From contig NZ_CP017183.1 in the NCBI RefSeq assembly GCF_001729785.1, positions 1,550,001 to 1,614,000 on the forward strand: DNA of 64,000 bases, given 5' to 3'. Under the pieces are notes generated by a model. That model made no database searches. It was given only the letters and a program-made list of their open reading frames with translations, and was not told the origin of the DNA. Of the stretch, positions 8,400-21,500 are shown in pieces. How positions within the stretch are numbered: position 1 is the first letter of the stretch; the number at the start of each line of letters is the position of its first letter. The translations under genes were made by a program, and so were the position numbers. The stretch is from Enterobacter hormaechei subsp. xiangfangensis (lineage in GTDB: Bacteria; Pseudomonadota; Gammaproteobacteria; Enterobacterales; Enterobacteriaceae).

Positions 8400-10121
8400 C
8401 TACAGGCGCTGTTTAAACTGGTAGTAGCGACCCTGTTTTGCCAGCAGCTCTGCGTGACTACCTTGCTCAATTATGTGTCCGTTGTCCATCACAATTATCT
8501 GATCGAAATTCACCAGCCCGCGCAGACGGTGCGTGACCATCAGTACGGTTTTACCTTTCATCACATTCGCCAGTAAATCAAGGATTTGACTCTCAGTCGT
8601 GGCATCCAGTCCTTCTGTCGGTTCATCCAGCAACATCAGCGGCGCATCGTGCAGCAGCGCACGCGCAATGGCCAGACGACGCAGTTCGCCACCGGAAAGC
8701 TGTCGACCCCCTTCACCCAGCCAGCTGTTCAAGCCATCGTCTTCAAGCAGCTTGTGCAGCCCAACCTGCTCCAGCATTGCCCGCAGCGTATCGTCGGAGG
8801 CGTCTGGTGCCGCCAGAAGAAGATTATCGCGCAGCGTAGCGCTGAACAGATGCACCCGCTGGGGCACGACGCTGACCGTTTTACGCAAGGCCGCTTCGCT
8901 AAAACCAGACAGCGGAACGTCGTTAAACCGAATCTCGCCCTGCTGTGGGTCCCACGCGCGCGTGAGAAGTTGCAGAAGTGTCGATTTTCCACATCCCGTA
9001 CGGCCAAGGATCGCAATGCGCTGCCCGGCATCAACAGAAAGGGTGATGTCTTCCAGCGCGTTTTGCGCCGGCTTGTCGTAGGCGAAAGTGACATTGCTGA
9101 GCGTCAGCGCGACCTGCTCCGGCACAGCGGTTTGACCCGCGCTGAACTTCACTTCCGGCTCCTGCTCGGCAATATCCGTAATGCGCAGCGCAGAGGCAAT
9201 CACCTGGCCGAGATGCTGAAAGGCGCCCGTAACCGGGGCTAAGGCTTCAAAGGCTGCCAGGGCACAGAAAACAAACAGCGCAATTAGCGGGCCAGGCTGC
9301 GCGTTATCGCCCACGCCACCGGAGGCCATCCAGAGCATGGCGATTACGGCAATCCCACCAATTAACATCATCAGCGCCTGGGAGAAAGCGGTCAGTTCAG
9401 ACTGGCGACGCTGGGCTTCATGCCAGTTCAGCTCCGTATTTTCCATGCGGGCGCGGTAGCGCTTGCTGGCGCCAAAAAGGGTGAGCTCGGCCTGTCCTTG
9501 CAACCAGGCGGTGAGCTGCTGGCGGTATTCTCCGCGCAGGCGCGTCAGGTTTTCCCCGGTGGTTTTACCTGCACGATAAAACAGGGGTGGCAGAATAATC
9601 AGCGTCATCAGCATGATGCCGCCGAGCGTCAGTGCGATGGGAACATCCAGGAAACTCAACCCCAGCGTGACCACGACAATCACCACAAACGCGCCCACCA
9701 TGGGTGAAATGACGCGCAGATAGAGGTGATCCAGCGTATCCACATCTGCGACCACGCGGTTGAGTAATTCGCCCTGTCGAAAACGTGCCAGCCCGGCAGG
9801 GGAGAGGGGTAGCAGTTTGCTGAACGTATAAATACGCAGGTGTTGCAGCACGCGGAAGGTCGCGTCGTGGCTGACCAGACGCTCGAAGTAGCGCCCGGCA
9901 GTTCGCGTAATCGCCGTACCGCGCACCCCGGCGGCAGGCAGCATGTAGTTAAAGCTGTATAGCCCGGCAAAGCCTGCGGCCGCAGACGCGGAGAGGAACC
10001 AGCCGGAAAGCGTAAGCAGACCGATGCTGGCCAGCAGAGTGACGATCGCCAGCACGATCCCGAGCGTCAGCATCCATTTGTGGCGTTTATACAGTGCAAG
10101 ATACGGAAGCAGGGCGCGCAT
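8400..10121 (-). CDS. cydC: Heme/glutathione ABC exporter subunit CydC
   Basis: Half of the heterodimeric inner-membrane ABC exporter CydDC, which moves cysteine and glutathione to the periplasm and is needed to assemble cytochrome bd. 573 residues as in E. coli. Six transmembrane helices occupy roughly residues 15-310. The nucleotide-binding domain shows Walker A GRTGCGKST near 370, signature LSGGELRR near 480 and Walker B LMLLDEPTEGLD. Its ATG overlaps the cydD stop by one base (TGATG), a coupled pair. Confidence 0.97.
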   Translation of the reverse strand: MRALLPYLALYKRHKWMLTLGIVLAIVTLLASIGLLTLSGWFLSASAAAGFAGLYSFNYMLPAAGVRGTAITRTAGRYFERLVSHDATFRVLQHLRIYTFSKLLPLSPAGLARFRQGELLNRVVADVDTLDHLYLRVISPMVGAFVVIVVVTLGLSFLDVPIALTLGGIMLMTLIILPPLFYRAGKTTGENLTRLRGEYRQQLTAWLQGQAELTLFGASKRYRARMENTELNWHEAQRRQSELTAFSQALMMLIGGIAVIAMLWMASGGVGDNAQPGPLIALFVFCALAAFEALAPVTGAFQHLGQVIASALRITDIAEQEPEVKFSAGQTAVPEQVALTLSNVTFAYDKPAQNALEDITLSVDAGQRIAILGRTGCGKSTLLQLLTRAWDPQQGEIRFNDVPLSGFSEAALRKTVSVVPQRVHLFSATLRDNLLLAAPDASDDTLRAMLEQVGLHKLLEDDGLNSWLGEGGRQLSGGELRRLAIARALLHDAPLMLLDEPTEGLDATTESQILDLLANVMKGKTVLMVTHRLRGLVNFDQIIVMDNGHIIEQGSHAELLAKQGRYYQFKQRL

Positions 10122-11887
10122 CAGATATCCTCCTGACGGTTCGCCAGCAGGGTCGCAAACGGCCCCTGCGCGGCAACAAGCGCGGCGTAATCGCCTTGCT
10201 CAACAATGTGTCCGTTTTCCATCACCCAGATCTGATCCCAGTCGGCAATACCTTCCAGCTGGTGAGTCACCATCAGGGTGGTTTGCTGGCGTGAGGCTGC
10301 GTTAAGCGCATCCATCACGCGCTGCTCGCTGTGAGCGTCCAGGCTGGCGGCGGGTTCGTCCAGCAGCATTAGCGAAGAGGGGTTCAGCAGCGCACGGGCA
10401 ACCGCGACGCGCTGTGCCTGGCCTACTGACAGCCCGGCAGACTGATCGCCAATGACGGTATCGATACCCTGCGCAAGCAGCGGCAGAAACTCGCTGACCC
10501 AGGCGCGGTCGAGGACCGATTGCAGCTCATCGTCACGCGCATCCGGGCGTGCCAGCAGCACATTCTCGCGAAGCGTCGGAGCTGGCAGCTGCGGGTTTTG
10601 CCCCACCCAGCTTAGCTGTTTACGCCAGGCATCAGGATCGAGCTCGCGCAGCTCCGTTTTGTTGATACGCAGCGATCCGGTGTACGCCATAAAACCTGAA
10701 AGCGCATTCAACAATGAGCTTTTACCTGAGCCGCTGGTACCCACCAGCACCACACGTTGCCCGGCAGGCAGGGTAAAGTTCAGCGGACCGGCCAGTACTT
10801 TGCCTTCAGGCGACAGAACAGAAAAATCCTGTGCTTCAATGGTCACCGGATCGTTCGTATTCAGCGTTACCTCACCACGCTCCGGATGCGCCAGCGGCGT
10901 TTCCATGAAGGTTTTCAGGCTGTCGGCAGCACCCACCGCCTGCGCTTTGGCATGGTAAAAGGTGCCGAGATCGCGAAGCGGCTGGAAAAATTCCGGGGCC
11001 AGGATCAGCGCCAGGAACCCAGCGGAAAGCGTAACCGCCGTACCGTAGTGACCAAAGTCCAGCGCGCCGAGGTAGGAGAAACCAAAGTAAACCGCCACCA
11101 GCGCAATCGACAGGGAGGTGAAAAATTCAAGTACGCCAGAAGATAGAAAGGCCATGCGCAACACTTCCATGGTGCGCTGACGAAAATCCTGCGACGCCAG
11201 GCGAATGTTTTCGGTTTCCGCTTCACCACGACCAAAGATCCGCAGGGTTTCCATACCGCGCAGACGGTCCAGGAAATGACCGCTCAACCGACCCAGCGCC
11301 AGGAAGTTGCGGCGGTTAGCATCAGCCGCGCCCATGCCGACCATCGCCATAAACAGCGGGATCAGCGGGGCGGTCCCCAGCAGGATCAGCGCCGCCACCC
11401 AGTTAACCGGGAAGATGGCGATAACAATCATCAGAGGCACAAACACCGCCAGCGCCATCTGCGGAAGATAACGCGCGTAGTAATCGTGCATATCGTCGAT
11501 TTGCTCAAGGATCAGCGTCGCCCAGCTACCGGCCGGCTTGCCCTGGATCCACGCAGGCCCGGCTTCTGAAAGCCGATCGAGCACCTTGCGGCGGATCTCA
11601 TAGCGGATGTGCTGCCCGGCATGGAACCCAACCCGCTCGCGCAGCCAGACCACCCACGCACGCAGAACGAAAACCAGCGCCAGAACGATAAACGGCAACA
11701 GCAGCGCTTCGCGCGGGATGTTCTCCATGATCATATGGTTGAGAATGCGGGCCAGCAGCCATGCCTGGGCAACAATCAACAGACCGCTGATAAATCCCAG
11801 AACGCGGGAAATCATAAGCCAGCGGCGGGACAGAACGCTTTGCTGTTTCAGCCAGCGGGTTAACTCTTGTTGACGGGTTTTTTCCAT
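10121..11887 (-). CDS. cydD: Heme/glutathione ABC exporter subunit CydD
   Basis: Partner of CydC. 588 residues as in E. coli, starting MEKTRQQELTRWLKQQSVL, with six membrane helices in the first 320 residues. Walker A is GTSGSGKSS. The signature is the variant LSVGQAQR, with Val for the usual Gly; the same variant occurs in the E. coli protein as I remember it, so it is probably family-specific rather than a mutation. Walker B is LMLLDEPAASLD. First gene of the cydDC unit, about 115 bases downstream of trxB, separated by the trxB terminator. Confidence 0.97.
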   Translation of the reverse strand: MEKTRQQELTRWLKQQSVLSRRWLMISRVLGFISGLLIVAQAWLLARILNHMIMENIPREALLLPFIVLALVFVLRAWVVWLRERVGFHAGQHIRYEIRRKVLDRLSEAGPAWIQGKPAGSWATLILEQIDDMHDYYARYLPQMALAVFVPLMIVIAIFPVNWVAALILLGTAPLIPLFMAMVGMGAADANRRNFLALGRLSGHFLDRLRGMETLRIFGRGEAETENIRLASQDFRQRTMEVLRMAFLSSGVLEFFTSLSIALVAVYFGFSYLGALDFGHYGTAVTLSAGFLALILAPEFFQPLRDLGTFYHAKAQAVGAADSLKTFMETPLAHPERGEVTLNTNDPVTIEAQDFSVLSPEGKVLAGPLNFTLPAGQRVVLVGTSGSGKSSLLNALSGFMAYTGSLRINKTELRELDPDAWRKQLSWVGQNPQLPAPTLRENVLLARPDARDDELQSVLDRAWVSEFLPLLAQGIDTVIGDQSAGLSVGQAQRVAVARALLNPSSLMLLDEPAASLDAHSEQRVMDALNAASRQQTTLMVTHQLEGIADWDQIWVMENGHIVEQGDYAALVAAQGPFATLLANRQEDI

Positions 11888-11946
11888 TGCGTACTTTGCA
11901 GGTGACGTTATAAGAAATTAGACATCTGCATGTTACACGTGAGCAA

Positions 11947-11977
11947 AAATAAAGGCGACCAGTGGCCGCCTTTATTT
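11947..11977 (-). terminator. Terminator downstream of trxB
   Basis: Perfect 11-bp stem (11947-11957 with 11967-11977), 9-base loop, with A/T-rich arms that give a U-rich 3' side for leftward transcripts leaving trxB. Confidence 0.75.
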
Positions 11978-12001
11978 ACGTTTGTTACTGACTTGTAAAG
12001 A

Positions 12002-13513
<1,512 letters not shown>

Positions 13514-14008
13514 ATGGTAGATAGCAAGAAGCGCCCTGGCAAAGATCTCGACCGTATCGATCGTAACATTCTTAATGAATTGCAAAAGGATGGGCGTATT
13601 TCCAACGTCGAGCTTTCAAAACGTGTGGGACTTTCCCCGACGCCGTGCCTTGAGCGTGTGCGCCGACTGGAAAGACAGGGTTTTATTCAGGGCTATACGG
13701 CTCTGCTGAACCCGCATTATCTGGATGCCTCACTTCTGGTATTTGTTGAGATTACTCTGAATCGTGGTGCACCAGATGTGTTTGAGCAATTTAACGCCGC
13801 TGTACAAAAACTTGAAGAAATTCAAGAGTGTCATCTGGTTTCCGGTGATTTTGACTACCTGTTAAAAACCCGTGTGCCTGATATGTCCGCCTACCGTAAG
13901 CTGCTGGGGGAAACCCTGCTGCGTCTGCCAGGCGTGAACGACACCCGTACTTATGTGGTGATGGAAGAGGTCAAACAGAGCAATCGTCTGGTTATTAAGA
14001 CGCGCTAA
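13514..14008 (+). CDS. lrp: Leucine-responsive regulatory protein Lrp
   Basis: Global regulator of amino-acid metabolism, transport and pili, forming octamers and hexadecamers and sensing leucine. 164 residues starting MVDSKKRPGKDLDRIDRNIL, same length as E. coli; the ATG at 13514 is chosen although the frame opens at 13463. Helix-turn-helix lies around residues 30-53 (ISNVELSKRVGLSPTPCLER) and the RAM ligand-binding domain occupies 70-150. A perfect terminator follows 57 bases later. In E. coli Lrp also acts on serC, which is in this window. Confidence 0.98.
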   Translation: MVDSKKRPGKDLDRIDRNILNELQKDGRISNVELSKRVGLSPTPCLERVRRLERQGFIQGYTALLNPHYLDASLLVFVEITLNRGAPDVFEQFNAAVQKLEEIQECHLVSGDFDYLLKTRVPDMSAYRKLLGETLLRLPGVNDTRTYVVMEEVKQSNRLVIKTR

Positions 14009-14064
14009 CACGGAACAGGTGCAAAATCAGTGTAGTTTGATTACACTCCTGTTAATCCATACAG

Positions 14065-14098
14065 CAACAGTGCCGGGGAGTCCCGGCGCTGTTGTCCG
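14065..14098 (+). terminator. Terminator of lrp
   Basis: 13-bp stem (14065-14077 with 14082-14094, one G-T pair) with GAGT loop, followed by a short T-rich tail. Confidence 0.75.
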
Positions 14099-14143
14099 TT
14101 TTAGCACACAGGCAGGACATGCCTGATACCTGGAGAGCCTTTC

Positions 14144-17100
14144 TTGAGCCAGGAATACACTGAAGACAAAGAAGTCACATTATCTAAGCTAAGCAGCGGA
14201 CGTCGTCTCCTTGAGGCGTTACTGATTGTTATTGCCCTTTTTGCCGTCTGGCTGATGGCTGCCTTACTCAGTTTCAACCCCTCAGATCCCAGCTGGTCGC
14301 AAACCGCATGGCATGAGCCTATCCATAATTTGGGTGGCGTTCCCGGCGCCTGGCTTGCGGACACGCTCTTCTTCATTTTCGGTGTGATGGCCTATACCCT
14401 TCCCGTCATCATTATTGGCGGATGCTGGTTTGCCTGGCGTCATCGACAGAACGACGACTACATCGATTATTTTGCCGTTTCGCTGCGCCTGATTGGCGCC
14501 CTGGCGCTGATCCTCACCTCCTGCGGACTGGCGGCGATCAATGCCGATGACATCTGGTATTTCGCCTCCGGCGGTGTGATTGGCAGCCTGTTGAGCTCCG
14601 CGCTGCAACCGATGCTTCACAGCAGCGGCGGCACGCTGGCGCTGCTCTGCATCTGGGCGGCGGGCCTGACGCTGTTTACCGGCTGGTCCTGGGTGAGCAT
14701 TGCCGAAAAAATCGGCAGCTTTATTCTGACTCTGCTGACGTTTGCCAGCAATCGTACCCGTCGTGATGATACGTGGGTCGATGAAGACGAATATGAAGAT
14801 GAATACGAAGAGGAAGACGAGGCACCTGTGCAGCGTCGTGAATCCCGCCGTGCCCGTATTCTGCGCGGTGCTCTGGCACGCCGCCAGCGCGTTGCTGAAA
14901 AATTCGCTAACCCGTTAGGCCGTAAAACGGATGCCGCGCTTTTCTCCGGCAAACGTATGGATGAAGACGAGCAGATTGAGTATCGCGGTGCGGCCGTCGA
15001 TCCTGATGATGTGTTGTTCTCTGGTCATCGAGCTACGCCGGGTGAGTATGACGAATACGATCCGCTGTTGCATGGTCATTCCGTGACTGAACCGGTAGCC
15101 GCTGCTGCCGCCGCAACGACGGCTGCGCAGGCCCATGTTGCGCCTGTTGAAGCCGTGATGCCGTCCTCGCCTGTTCCGGCACCGGAGTCCGCGATCCAGC
15201 AACCGCAGGTGGACTGGCAGGCTGCGCCAGGCGTCCATACGCCTGAACCGACCATTGCGCCGGAGCCTGAAAGCTATATTCCTGTGCAGCAGGAACAGTG
15301 TCAGCAATCGTATCAGCCGTCTGAGCCTGCCAGCGAGCCGCAACAGCCGTATCAGGCTTATACGCCCGAACCCGCTGTGCCTGAACAGCCATATGTTGCG
15401 CCGGTGTCTGAACCCGAAGTGGTGGAGGAAGCGAAGCCATCACGTCCGCCATTGTACTATTTTGAAGAAGTGGAAGAGCGCCGTGCCCGTGAGCGCGAGC
15501 AGCTTGCCGCCTGGTATCAGCCCGTGCCCGAGCCGGTACAGGAGCCTGTTGCAAAAGCGCCTCCTGTAAGCGTTCCACCTGTAGATCCTACGCCAGCCGT
15601 TGCGTCGGGTGCTGAAGCCGTGAAGCAGGCAACGGCAGCCGCTGCCGCGTCCGCTCCGCTATTCAGCCCGGCAACCGACAGCGCCCCGCGCCCTCAGGTT
15701 AAAGAGGGCATTGGTCCACAGCTGCCGCGCCCTAACCGCGTGCGCGTGCCGACTCGCCGGGAGCTGGCCTCTTATGGCATTAAACTGCCTTCCCAGCGTA
15801 TGGCGGAAGAGAAAGCGCGTGGTTCTGACTACGAAGATGATGCCGACGAACTGCATCAGGACGAGCTGGCGCGTCAGTTTGCCGCCCAGCAGAATCAGCG
15901 CTACGGCGACGAGTATCAGCACGACGTGCCTTCACACCAGGAGGATGATGATGCGGCTGAAGCGGAGCTGGCGCGCCAGTTTGCCGCTACGCAGCAGCAG
16001 CGTTATTCCGGTGAGCAGCCTTCGGGGGCAAACCCGTTCTCGCTGTCGGATTTCGAATTCTCACCAATGAAAGATCTGGTGGATGATGGCCCAAGCGAAC
16101 CGCTGTTCACGCCGAGCGTGATGCCAGAAGCGGAACCGGTGCGTCAGTCGCCTCCGCCACAGGTTTACGCGCAGCCGCAACAACCGGCGCCACAGGCGTA
16201 TGCTCAGCCGCAGACGCCTGCCCAACCGCCGCAGCCGCAGTTCCAGCAGCCAGCACCACAGCCGCAGGAAAGCCTGATTCACCCGCTGCTGATGCGTAAC
16301 GGAGACAGCCGTCCGCTGCAACGACCAAGTACGCCGCTGCCGTCGCTGGATCTGTTAACGCCGCCGCCAGCGGAAGTCGAGCCGGTGGATACCTTTGCCC
16401 TTGAACAGATGGCCCGTCTGGTGGAAGCGCGTCTGGCTGACTTCCGTATTAAAGCGGACGTGGTGAACTACTCACCTGGCCCGGTGATCACCCGTTTCGA
16501 ACTGAATCTGGCGCCAGGCGTAAAAGCGGCACGTATTTCTAACCTGTCCCGTGACCTGGCGCGTTCTCTGTCGACCGTGGCGGTACGCGTGGTGGAGGTG
16601 ATCCCAGGTAAGCCTTACGTTGGCCTTGAGCTGCCAAACAAGAAACGCCAGACCGTTTATCTGCGTGAAGTTCTGGATAACACCAAATTCCGCGACAACC
16701 CGTCCCCGCTGACCGTGGTGCTGGGTAAAGATATCGCCGGCGATCCGGTGGTTGCCGATCTCGCGAAGATGCCGCATCTGCTGGTTGCGGGTACCACCGG
16801 CTCCGGTAAATCAGTCGGGGTGAACGCCATGATCCTCAGTATGCTCTACAAAGCGCAGCCTGAAGATGTGCGTTTCATCATGATCGACCCGAAAATGCTT
16901 GAACTGTCCGTCTACGAAGGCATTCCGCACCTGTTAACGGAAGTGGTGACCGACATGAAGGACGCCGCCAACGCATTGCGCTGGAGCGTCAATGAAATGG
17001 AGCGTCGCTACAAGCTGATGTCGGCGCTGGGCGTGCGTAACCTGGCCGGTTATAACGAGAAAATCGCCGAGGCGGCGCGTATGGGCCGTCCGATTCCGGA

Positions 17101-17809
17101 CCCATACTGGAAGCCGGGTGACAGCATGGATGCCCAGCATCCGGTGCTGGAAAAACTGCCTTACATCGTGGTGCTGGTGGATGAATTTGCCGACCTGATG
17201 ATGACCGTTGGTAAGAAAGTGGAAGAGCTGATTGCGCGTCTGGCACAGAAAGCGCGTGCGGCGGGCATCCACCTGGTACTGGCAACGCAGCGTCCGTCCG
17301 TAGACGTTATCACCGGTCTTATTAAGGCAAACATCCCGACCCGTATCGCGTTTACCGTGTCGAGTAAAATTGACTCGCGTACTATCCTTGACCAGGGCGG
17401 TGCAGAGTCGCTGCTGGGAATGGGTGATATGCTCTATTCCGGCCCGAACTCCACCTCGCCGGTGCGTGTCCACGGTGCGTTTGTTCGCGACCAGGAAGTG
17501 CATGCGGTGGTACAGGACTGGAAAGCGCGCGGGCGGCCGCAATACGTTGACGGCATCACCTCCGACAGTGAAAGCGAAGGTGGCGGCGGTGGTTTTGACG
17601 GCGGCGAAGAACTGGATCCGTTATTTGACCAGGCGGTTAATTTCGTCACCGAAAAACGTAAGGCGTCTATCTCCGGCGTCCAGCGCCAGTTCCGTATCGG
17701 CTACAACCGCGCGGCGCGTATTATCGAGCAGATGGAAGCCCAGGGTATTGTGAGCGAACAGGGGCATAACGGTAACCGAGAGGTGCTGGCACCACCGCCT
17801 TTTGATTAA
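14144..17809 (+). CDS. ftsK: DNA translocase FtsK
   Basis: Septal DNA pump that clears chromosome ends from the closing septum and activates XerCD at dif. The start is a TTG at 14144 with GGAGAG at 14132-14137. 1221 residues against 1329 in E. coli. The N-terminal domain has four membrane helices (about 25-45, 75-98, 110-135, 160-185). A long Pro/Gln/Ala/Glu-rich linker runs to about 740 and accounts for the length difference. The RecA-like motor has Walker A GTTGSGKS at 883-890 and Walker [11 protein letters not shown] near 1010. The gamma winged-helix domain that reads KOPS fills the last 65 residues. Two ELARQFAA repeats lie at about 574 and 608. lolA and rarA follow. Confidence 0.98.
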   Translation: MSQEYTEDKEVTLSKLSSGRRLLEALLIVIALFAVWLMAALLSFNPSDPSWSQTAWHEPIHNLGGVPGAWLADTLFFIFGVMAYTLPVIIIGGCWFAWRHRQNDDYIDYFAVSLRLIGALALILTSCGLAAINADDIWYFASGGVIGSLLSSALQPMLHSSGGTLALLCIWAAGLTLFTGWSWVSIAEKIGSFILTLLTFASNRTRRDDTWVDEDEYEDEYEEEDEAPVQRRESRRARILRGALARRQRVAEKFANPLGRKTDAALFSGKRMDEDEQIEYRGAAVDPDDVLFSGHRATPGEYDEYDPLLHGHSVTEPVAAAAAATTAAQAHVAPVEAVMPSSPVPAPESAIQQPQVDWQAAPGVHTPEPTIAPEPESYIPVQQEQCQQSYQPSEPASEPQQPYQAYTPEPAVPEQPYVAPVSEPEVVEEAKPSRPPLYYFEEVEERRAREREQLAAWYQPVPEPVQEPVAKAPPVSVPPVDPTPAVASGAEAVKQATAAAAASAPLFSPATDSAPRPQVKEGIGPQLPRPNRVRVPTRRELASYGIKLPSQRMAEEKARGSDYEDDADELHQDELARQFAAQQNQRYGDEYQHDVPSHQEDDDAAEAELARQFAATQQQRYSGEQPSGANPFSLSDFEFSPMKDLVDDGPSEPLFTPSVMPEAEPVRQSPPPQVYAQPQQPAPQAYAQPQTPAQPPQPQFQQPAPQPQESLIHPLLMRNGDSRPLQRPSTPLPSLDLLTPPPAEVEPVDTFALEQMARLVEARLADFRIKADVVNYSPGPVITRFELNLAPGVKAARISNLSRDLARSLSTVAVRVVEVIPGKPYVGLELPNKKRQTVYLREVLDNTKFRDNPSPLTVVLGKDIAGDPVVADLAKMPHLLVAGTTGSGKSVGVNAMILSMLYKAQPEDVRFIMIDPKMLELSVYEGIPHLLTEVVTDMKDAANALRWSVNEMERRYKLMSALGVRNLAGYNEKIAEAARMGRPIPDPYWKPGDSMDAQHPVLEKLPYIVVLVDEFADLMMTVGKKVEELIARLAQKARAAGIHLVLATQRPSVDVITGLIKANIPTRIAFTVSSKIDSRTILDQGGAESLLGMGDMLYSGPNSTSPVRVHGAFVRDQEVHAVVQDWKARGRPQYVDGITSDSESEGGGGGFDGGEELDPLFDQAVNFVTEKRKASISGVQRQFRIGYNRAARIIEQMEAQGIVSEQGHNGNREVLAPPPFD
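15863..16020 (+). repeat. Tandem ELARQFAA repeat in the FtsK linker
   Basis: Two in-frame copies of a unit beginning ELARQFAA and ending QQRY, starting at codons 574 and 608, 34 codons apart. The first reads [18 protein letters not shown] and the second [18 protein letters not shown]. Such linker repeats vary in number between FtsK proteins. Confidence 0.8.
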
Positions 17810-17866
17810 CCTTCAGCGATTGCAAAGAAGGGTAAATCAGCAAAAATTAAGCATATTCTTCTGTCG

Positions 17867-17882
17867 CCTGCCTTCGGGCAGG
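17867..17882 (+). other. UUCG-loop hairpin before lolA
   Basis: CCTGCC/GGCAGG stem (17867-17872 with 17877-17882) with a TTCG tetraloop, 54 bases before lolA. No T-run follows, so it is more likely an mRNA stability or processing element than a terminator. The 127-base ftsK-lolA gap holds no gene. Confidence 0.45.
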
Positions 17883-17936
17883 TCCAGAATAGAAACGGAA
17901 CCCCCATATCGGGAAGACGTATTTTAAGGAATAACA

Positions 17937-18551
17937 ATGAAAAAAATCGCCATCGCCTGTGCATTACTCTCCAGTTTTGTTGCCAGCAGCGTCTGGGCTG
18001 ATGCAGCCAGCGACCTTAAAAGCCGACTGGATAAAGTGAGCAGCTTCCACGCCAGCTTCACGCAAAAAGTGACTGACGGCAGCGGCAACGCGGTGCAGGA
18101 AGGTCAGGGGGATTTGTGGGTGAAACGCCCGAATCTCTTCAACTGGCACATGACCCAGCCTGATGAAAGCGTGCTGGTGTCCGACGGGAAAACCTTGTGG
18201 TTCTACAACCCGTTTGTTGAGCAGGCGACCGCCACCTGGCTGAAAGACGCGACCAGCAATACGCCGTTTATGCTCATTGCCCGTAACCAGTCCAGCGACT
18301 GGCAGCAGTACAACATCAAACAAAACGGTGATGAGTTCGTCCTGACGCCAAAAGGCAGCAACGGTAATCTGAAGCAGTTCACGATTAACGTGAGCAGCAA
18401 CGGTACCATCAATCAGTTCGGCGCGGTTGAGCAGGACGATCAGCGCAGTAGCTATCAGCTTAAGTCTCAGCAAAACGGCGCTGTAGATGCTTCGAAATTC
18501 ACCTTTACCCCGCCGCAGGGCGTAACGGTGGATGACCAACGTAATAAGTAA
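17937..18551 (+). CDS. lolA: Outer-membrane lipoprotein carrier protein LolA
   Basis: Periplasmic chaperone that takes lipoproteins from LolCDE and passes them to LolB in the outer membrane. 204 residues with a classical signal peptide ([21 protein letters not shown]) cut before DAASDL, giving a mature protein of about 183 residues. The mature N-terminus with [16 protein letters not shown] and the hydrophobic-cavity residues around NLFNWHM and LWFYNPF fit the family. ATG at 17937 preceded by AAGGAATA. rarA starts 10 bases after its stop. Confidence 0.97.
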   Translation: MKKIAIACALLSSFVASSVWADAASDLKSRLDKVSSFHASFTQKVTDGSGNAVQEGQGDLWVKRPNLFNWHMTQPDESVLVSDGKTLWFYNPFVEQATATWLKDATSNTPFMLIARNQSSDWQQYNIKQNGDEFVLTPKGSNGNLKQFTINVSSNGTINQFGAVEQDDQRSSYQLKSQQNGAVDASKFTFTPPQGVTVDDQRNK

Positions 18552-18560
18552 GAGGCATGA

Positions 18561-19904
18561 GTGAGCAACCTGTCGCTCGATTTTTCAGATAATGCGTTTC
18601 AACCTCTGGCCGCCCGTATGCGGCCAGAAAATTTAGCGCAGTACATCGGCCAGCAACACCTGCTGGCTGCGGGGAAACCCTTGCCGCGCGCTATTGAGGC
18701 GGGGCATCTGCACTCCATGATCCTCTGGGGGCCACCCGGCACCGGCAAAACCACCCTCGCTGAAGTGATCGCCCGCTATGCTAACGCGGACGTTGAGCGC
18801 ATCTCGGCGGTTACCTCCGGCGTGAAGGAGATCCGCGAGGCGATCGAGCGCGCACGGCAAAACCGTAATGCCGGGCGCCGCACCATTCTGTTTGTTGATG
18901 AAGTCCACCGTTTCAACAAGAGCCAGCAGGATGCGTTTCTGCCGCACATTGAAGACGGCACGATTTTCTTCATCGGCGCAACCACGGAAAACCCGTCGTT
19001 TGAACTCAACTCCGCGCTGCTTTCCCGCGCCCGCGTTTACCTGCTTAAATCCCTGACCACAGAGGATATCGTAAAGGTTCTGACCCAGGCGATGGAGGAC
19101 AAAGCGCGGGGTTACGGCGGACAGGATATCGTTCTGCCGGACGAGACGCGTCGTGCGATCGCTGAACTGGTCAACGGCGATGCGCGTCGGGCACTGAATA
19201 CGCTGGAAATGATGGCCGATATGGCCGAAGTGGACGATGCGGGCAAGCGCGTATTGAAGCCTGAACTGCTCACCGAAATTGCCGGTGAACGCAGTGCGCG
19301 CTTCGATAATAAAGGCGACCGTTTCTACGACCTTATCTCTGCGTTACATAAATCCGTGCGCGGCAGCGCGCCGGATGCGGCACTCTACTGGTATGCGCGT
19401 ATCATTACCGCCGGTGGCGATCCGTTATATGTCGCGCGTCGCTGCCTGGCCATTGCGTCAGAAGATGTCGGTAATGCCGATCCACGCGCCATGCAGGTCG
19501 CTATTTCCGCCTGGGACTGCTTTACCCGCGTCGGACCCGCGGAAGGTGAGCGTGCCATTGCGCAGGCAATTGTCTATCTGGCCTGCGCGCCGAAAAGCAA
19601 TGCAGTGTATACCGCCTTTAAAGCGGCGATGTCGGATGCACGTGAACGTCCGGATTACGACGTTCCGGTACACCTTCGCAATGCCCCTACAAAGCTGATG
19701 AAAGAAATGGGTTACGGGCAGGAGTATCGCTACGCCCATGATGAACCCAATGCCTACGCCGCCGGGGAGGAGTATTTCCCGCAGGAGATGGCACAAACCC
19801 GCTATTATCACCCTACAAACAGAGGTCTTGAGGGTAAGATTGGCGAAAAGCTCGCCTGGCTTGCCGGACAGGATCAAAATAGCCCTATAAAACGCTACCG
19901 TTAG
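18561..19904 (+). CDS. rarA: Replication-associated recombination protein RarA (MgsA)
   Basis: AAA+ ATPase related to clamp loaders and RuvB, tied to stalled-fork processing and SSB; the eukaryotic counterpart is WRNIP1. 447 residues, same as E. coli, starting at a GTG (18561) with AGAGG six bases upstream; the nearby ATG at 18557 is out of frame. Walker [10 protein letters not shown] lies near residue 57, Walker [10 protein letters not shown] near 113, and sensor 1 GATTENPSF follows. The C-terminal tetramerisation domain ends SPIKRYR. It lies in the lolA-rarA-serS cluster. Confidence 0.97.
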   Translation: MSNLSLDFSDNAFQPLAARMRPENLAQYIGQQHLLAAGKPLPRAIEAGHLHSMILWGPPGTGKTTLAEVIARYANADVERISAVTSGVKEIREAIERARQNRNAGRRTILFVDEVHRFNKSQQDAFLPHIEDGTIFFIGATTENPSFELNSALLSRARVYLLKSLTTEDIVKVLTQAMEDKARGYGGQDIVLPDETRRAIAELVNGDARRALNTLEMMADMAEVDDAGKRVLKPELLTEIAGERSARFDNKGDRFYDLISALHKSVRGSAPDAALYWYARIITAGGDPLYVARRCLAIASEDVGNADPRAMQVAISAWDCFTRVGPAEGERAIAQAIVYLACAPKSNAVYTAFKAAMSDARERPDYDVPVHLRNAPTKLMKEMGYGQEYRYAHDEPNAYAAGEEYFPQEMAQTRYYHPTNRGLEGKIGEKLAWLAGQDQNSPIKRYR

Positions 19905-19975
19905 TTCAATCGTTGCGGTAATGTTGGCAATATATCTCTGTGGCCGCAGGCTGTGGTCACTTTTTCCTTTTTTAA

Positions 19976-21289
<1,314 letters not shown>

Positions 21290-21305
21290 TTATTTGCTCT
21301 AAGAC

Positions 21306-21332
21306 AAAAAAGCGCCTCAGGGCGCTTTTTTT
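21306..21332 (+). terminator. Terminator of serS
   Basis: Perfect 11-bp stem (21306-21316 with 21321-21331), TCAG loop, T-run to 21332. Confidence 0.9.
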
Positions 21333-21343
21333 ATGCCTCTGAT

Positions 21344-21357
21344 TTGATACGAAGCAA
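21344..21357. promoter_or_regulatory. FNR box upstream of dmsA
   Basis: TTGAT-ACGA-AGCAA, nine of ten positions of the FNR consensus TTGAT-N4-ATCAA. E. coli dmsA has a near-identical site at the corresponding place, which drives anaerobic induction. Confidence 0.75.
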
Positions 21358-21381
21358 TAACCCCTCCCTCTAAAGTAGTAA

Positions 21382-21388
21382 TACTCCT
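21382..21388 (+). promoter_or_regulatory. Possible NarL heptamer upstream of dmsA
   Basis: TACTCCT fits the NarL heptamer consensus TACYYMT exactly. In E. coli NarL represses dmsA when nitrate is present. A single heptamer is weak evidence. Confidence 0.35.
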
Positions 21389-21500
21389 CCGAACGAAAGT
21401 CAGCATAAAACACCAATAACGTTGTAATTCGTTATAAATAAAACTACATAGCGGTTTGCGCCGCCTCTCTTTTCTTTGTGAGCAACCAAAGTGAGTCTTT

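Noticed and set aside
10424..10445. Degenerate LSVGQ signature in CydD as a possible inactivating change
   Set aside because: The same variant occurs in the E. coli CydD sequence as I remember it, and the other ABC motifs are intact; probably a family trait.
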